From contig SXHS01000101.1 in NCBI GenBank assembly GCA_005773145.1, forward strand, positions 1 to 7,573: 7,573 nucleotides of DNA. The letters are read 5' to 3'. The position numbers and the translations under genes are program-made. The number at the start of each line of letters is the position of its first letter. Position 1 is the stretch's first letter. Under the pieces are notes generated by a model. It was not told the origin of the DNA. It did no database searches and was given only the letters and a program-made list of their open reading frames with translations. This stretch comes from Planctomycetaceae bacterium (GTDB taxonomy: Bacteria > Planctomycetota > Planctomycetia > Pirellulales > Pirellulaceae). This document shows positions 5,267-7,573 of this stretch, in pieces.

Positions 5267-5356
5267 GTGAGGAAAACACGTCTTGGGGAAGCTGGGGAGA
5301 ATCCCTTTCTAGTGGAACCGGATTTCCGGTTCGCGAAACTAGCGCCCTCTGGCTGA
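5267..5356 (+). CDS. Possible 29-residue micro-protein
   Basis: The GTG at 5267 has AAGG 6 nt upstream and the frame closes with TGA after 29 codons. The product is mixed-charge and soluble (RKTRLGEAGENPF ... DFRFAKLAPSG). No family recognised. It overlaps the palindrome 5309-5342, which argues that this stretch may be structural rather than coding. Low confidence. Confidence 0.18.
   Translation: MRKTRLGEAGENPFLVEPDFRFAKLAPSG
5309..5342. repeat. Composite palindrome / hairpin
   Basis: The inner stem GAACCGG-ATTT-CCGGTTC is a perfect 7 bp (5315-5332). An outer 5-bp stem CTAGT (5309-5313) with ACTAG (5338-5342) is separated by an internal loop of 1 and 5 nt. It lies 90 bp after the epimerase stop. 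No T-run follows. It could be a factor-dependent or structural terminator or an operator. Confidence 0.5.
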
Positions 5357-5556
5357 TGATTCCGGTGGCCCTTGGTGATTGTTTTGCCCCGTAAAACTTC
5401 CGCCATGCCAACAGCCTAAACACTTACCCGGCGCCGCCTGGGAACGAGAAGAGCCCCCATTTTCCCGGCCAAATTCGGTCACGGCGCTGCAGGTACGACG
5501 AGAAACAGGCCCGTGGCCGTGCTGTTTGTCCCGACTGCCATTACCGTTGATTTCCC

Positions 5557-5586
5557 TTGACAATACAGGCCCCTAGGAGTGACAAT
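5557..5586 (+). promoter_or_regulatory. Candidate promoter of the pseudopilin gene
   Basis: A consensus TTGACA (5557-5562) is followed after 18 bp by GACAAT (5581-5586), a 4-of-6 match to TATAAT. It lies about 150 bp before the preferred pseudopilin start. The heptamer TGACAAT occurs twice here (5558-5564 and 5580-5586), exactly 22 bp apart. Confidence 0.35.
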
Positions 5587-5736
5587 TAAAGATAGAGGGG
5601 CGTGTGGCGACACAGAGGGGACGGGGAGCAGAACGGCCGTGGTGGCGTGCACAACGCTGATCGAAGGCGTTTGTGCGTTTCCGAAGACGGTACCTTCCCA
5701 AAGACAATGGTTGCCACATCTTTTTTCCGGCGGAGA

Positions 5737-7164
5737 ATGCGTGTGCCCCAAATGGAATGTTCTGGCTCCCCTTCGGTCGCTTTGCCACCTTGTATTTCCG
5801 GTCGGCGTTTTTCTGTTCAGTGGCCCCAGGCCGACGCTACGGCTTCCCGTCGCGCCACCCGTGTTGGCCACCGCCGAGGCGTGACGCTGATCGAGATCCT
5901 TGTGACCACGGTCATCACGCTGCTGATCATTTTCGCTGTCGTTCGTGTGTTTGCCATGATGGGTGAGGGCATGCGGGACGGTCGGGCGACCTTGGAAATG
6001 TCCGGCCAACTCCGCTCCACCATGTTGCGGTTGCAGCAAGACTTGGACGGCATCACCGTGCCCATGCTCCCCTGGGTCAATCCCGATAGCGGGCTCGGCT
6101 ATTTTGAGTACACCGAGGGACTAAGCAGCGATCGCGATTCGGATGGGAACGGTGTGGTCGATGCGCTCGAATCTGGCACGGGCAATCGTGATACCTCACG
6201 TGGCGATCTCGACGACATTCTAATGTTTACGGCGCGCAGCCGCGGTGAGCCGTTTATGGGGCGATTTGATCACGACAACAACCCGTCTACTGCGCCGTTA
6301 CTCATCGAGTCGCCGATTGCGGAGGTCATTTGGTCCGTGAAACTGGGTGACCGGAATGCCAACGACGTGCAGGAAACCGGAGAAGGATATGTGCTGTACC
6401 GTCGCGTCATGCTCGTTCGTCCAGATCTCGACCTGAGCAGTCAAGATGCCGTTACGTTTCTCCGCGATAATGATATCTCGGCGAGGCCCAATCCCAACGG
6501 CGGCGGCATGATTGCCAACTCAATGAGTGACCTTAGTCGGCGTGAGAGTCGGTATGGGCATTTTCGATTAAACCATCCGTTTCCCATTGAACCGGGCATC
6601 CTTACCATCGACCTGAGTTCGGAATACTTTGGCGACGATGTGATCCTGGCCGACGTGCTGGCCTTCGATGTCCGTGCGTACGATCCCGCGGCTCCGATTT
6701 ATGTCTCCGGACCACTGTCCCTGGCACCCGGTGATCCAGGGTATCCGCCCACTGGAACACCCGCTGGGGAAGGCGCGTACGTCGATTTGAACTTCCTTCG
6801 CTTGTCGCCTCCTTCAAATGTAAGTCGATTTTCCCACGGCCCGGATCCCAGAGCCGTGACGGCCATGCTGGGAATCCGGCCGTTTGTAGACCCCAGCGTC
6901 AGTCCACCCGTCGCGACCTACGACACTTGGCCGGATATCTACGAACGGGACGGTATTGATCAGGACGGAGATACACTCGTCGACGAGGGGACGAATGGCA
7001 TCGACGATGACAACATCAACGGCGTGGATGATCCGGGGGAACGCGAGACAAGCCCTCCCTATCCGTATCCCTTGCGCGGCATCCAGGTAACGCTACGGAT
7101 GGTGGACTACGCCACGCGGCAGGTGCGGCAGGTCAGCGTGGTCAGCGATTTCGTTCCCAATTAG
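5737..7164 (+). CDS. Type II secretion/type IV pilus-like minor pseudopilin (PulJ/GspJ-like)
   Basis: Prepilin-like protein, 475 residues from the ATG at 5737. Other in-frame starts are GTG 5602, ATG 5707, ATG 5752 and TTG 5782. The processing site is clear: a basic RR-G is followed by VTLIEIL, with Glu at +5 of the mature protein and a hydrophobic helix (TTVITLLIIFAVVRVFAMM). The mature part begins at the GTG codon at 5881 and is 427 residues, about twice the usual GspJ size. An early helix (LRSTMLRLQQDLDGI) and the final strands RGIQVTLRMVDYATRQVRQV fit the pseudopilin fold. The middle is a large insertion. Two Asp-rich loops look calcium-binding: DRDSDGNGVVDALE (mature 84-97) and DGIDQDGDTLVDEG plus NGIDDDNINGVDD (mature 357-384). 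It should be an inner-membrane-anchored, exported component of a secretion or pilus pseudofilament. No other secretion gene is adjacent. Confidence 0.85.
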   Translation: MRVPQMECSGSPSVALPPCISGRRFSVQWPQADATASRRATRVGHRRGVTLIEILVTTVITLLIIFAVVRVFAMMGEGMRDGRATLEMSGQLRSTMLRLQQDLDGITVPMLPWVNPDSGLGYFEYTEGLSSDRDSDGNGVVDALESGTGNRDTSRGDLDDILMFTARSRGEPFMGRFDHDNNPSTAPLLIESPIAEVIWSVKLGDRNANDVQETGEGYVLYRRVMLVRPDLDLSSQDAVTFLRDNDISARPNPNGGGMIANSMSDLSRRESRYGHFRLNHPFPIEPGILTIDLSSEYFGDDVILADVLAFDVRAYDPAAPIYVSGPLSLAPGDPGYPPTGTPAGEGAYVDLNFLRLSPPSNVSRFSHGPDPRAVTAMLGIRPFVDPSVSPPVATYDTWPDIYERDGIDQDGDTLVDEGTNGIDDDNINGVDDPGERETSPPYPYPLRGIQVTLRMVDYATRQVRQVSVVSDFVPN

Positions 7165-7220
7165 TGCTCGTTTTATTTCGGCTCCTGCCACGACTCCCGC
7201 CCCCGCATACTGATTGGCCC

Positions 7221-7573
7221 ATGCATACGATTCGACTACGGGGACCGTGGGAGTATCAGCCGCTGGCGCACACGGGCCGCTTGCCGGATGGCTCGGTTGT
7301 TGAACAAGCGGAAATCCCCCCGCCCCCCCCGGGGCGCGTTGCCATGCCGTGTGATTGGGGAGCCACTTTGGGGCACTCGTTTCGTGGCCGGGTCCGTTAT
7401 GCCCGCCACTTCCACCGACCAACCGGGCTGACGCCGGGCGCCGTTGTGAGGGTGACCCTGACGGATGTCGATGGTTGGGCTCAAGTGTTTCTTAATGGCG
7501 AGCTGCTCGGCATGGCCGATGGTCCGACCTGTCCCGTACAATTCGAGGTCACCACGCGGCTGCAAAACCGCAA
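7221..7573 (+). CDS. N-terminal part of a GH2-like sugar-binding-domain protein (runs off the window)
   Basis: 117 codons from the ATG at 7221 remain open to the window edge, so the C-terminus is missing. It starts MHTIRLRGPWEYQPLA. DWGATLGHSFRGRVRY (45-60) is followed by ARHFHRP and by DVDGWAQVFLNGELLG (82-97). The pattern of a strand, D/G-W, then V-x-L-N-G-x-x-L-G is the signature of the N-terminal jelly-roll (galactose-binding-like) domain of glycoside hydrolase family 2 and its non-catalytic relatives. No signal peptide is seen, so the protein seems cytoplasmic unless the start lies elsewhere. It follows the pseudopilin by 56 bp on the same strand and may be co-transcribed. A C6-G-C8 tract (7316-7330) encodes PPPPP. 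The reading frame on both sides of it fits the family, so no frameshift is indicated. Whether a catalytic domain follows cannot be seen. Confidence 0.75.
   Translation, partial: MHTIRLRGPWEYQPLAHTGRLPDGSVVEQAEIPPPPPGRVAMPCDWGATLGHSFRGRVRYARHFHRPTGLTPGAVVRVTLTDVDGWAQVFLNGELLGMADGPTCPVQFEVTTRLQNR

Larger units (their letters stand above)
5219..5736. other. Long intergenic or leader region before the pseudopilin
   Basis: About 500 bp with no convincing gene. From left to right it holds a small hairpin TGTTT-TTCG-AAACA (5231-5244) just after the epimerase stop; a possible 29-codon micro-ORF (5267-5356); a composite palindrome (5309-5342); and a TTGACA promoter candidate at 5557. Frames open across 5579-5884 and 5602-5736 lack family resemblance; the latter is in frame with the pseudopilin. 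Confidence 0.55.

Noticed and set aside
5579..5884. 101-codon + frame with AGGAG next to its GTG, ending at the pseudopilin cleavage-site codon
   Set aside because: The AGGAG directly abuts the start, too close for normal use. The product has no recognisable features and the end at 5884 looks coincidental.
5479..6039. 186-codon minus-strand frame
   Set aside because: It lies opposite the pseudopilin signal region and has a His/Thr/Gly-rich composition typical of a shadow frame.
1..7573. CRISPR array, tRNA/rRNA, transposase or phage genes
   Set aside because: No regularly spaced direct repeats, no tRNA-like cloverleaf, and no recognisable mobile-element protein were found on either strand. 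The repeats present are few and irregularly spaced.

Overview
The window looks like chromosomal DNA from a planctomycete, probably of the Pirellulales type. This is inferred from four things: moderately high G+C; several small proteins of a kind I associate with that phylum; a solitary pseudopilin with Asp-rich loops; and short hairpin-forming intergenic repeats whose reverse reading gives the spurious peptides 'RLEAYAT' and 'AAGILPADA' that often appear in planctomycete annotations. No database search was possible, so the taxonomy is an inference.

Layout. 1-63: possible 3' tail of a gene entering from the left (+). 91-186: a repeat cluster. 206-466: small conserved-looking protein (-). 622-1473: soluble orphan histidine kinase (+), divergent from the small protein. 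1474-1510: a 37-bp convergent gap almost filled by one hairpin repeat. 1511-2293: predicted lipoprotein (-). 2450-2881: PsbP/DcrB-like protein (+), divergent from the lipoprotein. 2882-3474: non-coding, with a second repeat cluster and a possible decayed gene on the minus strand. 3475-3699: DUF2582-type winged-helix protein (+), convergent with 3709-3933, an FmdB-type zinc-ribbon protein (-). 4202-5218: extended-SDR nucleotide-sugar epimerase/dehydratase/decarboxylase (+). 5219-5736: about 500 bp without a convincing gene, holding a composite palindrome, a possible micro-ORF and a TTGACA promoter candidate. 5737-7164: PulJ/GspJ-like pseudopilin (+). 7221 to the right edge: N-terminal part of a glycoside-hydrolase-2-like beta-sandwich protein (+).

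How the genes relate. There is no obvious multi-gene pathway. The genes are mostly single, with alternating strands and frequent divergent or convergent pairs. The kinase has no response regulator beside it and the pseudopilin has no secretion partners in the window. The epimerase probably feeds sugar-nucleotide synthesis for surface glycans, and the GH2-like protein may act on or bind carbohydrate, but nothing in the sequence links them directly.

I see no phage, CRISPR, transposase, tRNA or rRNA, and no clear candidate for a new multi-gene system. The most interesting structure is the dispersed hairpin-repeat family: three identical 23-bp copies plus variants that keep most of the stem by paired base changes. 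All copies lie downstream of gene 3' ends. A separate G/C-rich hairpin sequence has become the C-terminal codons of the kinase.
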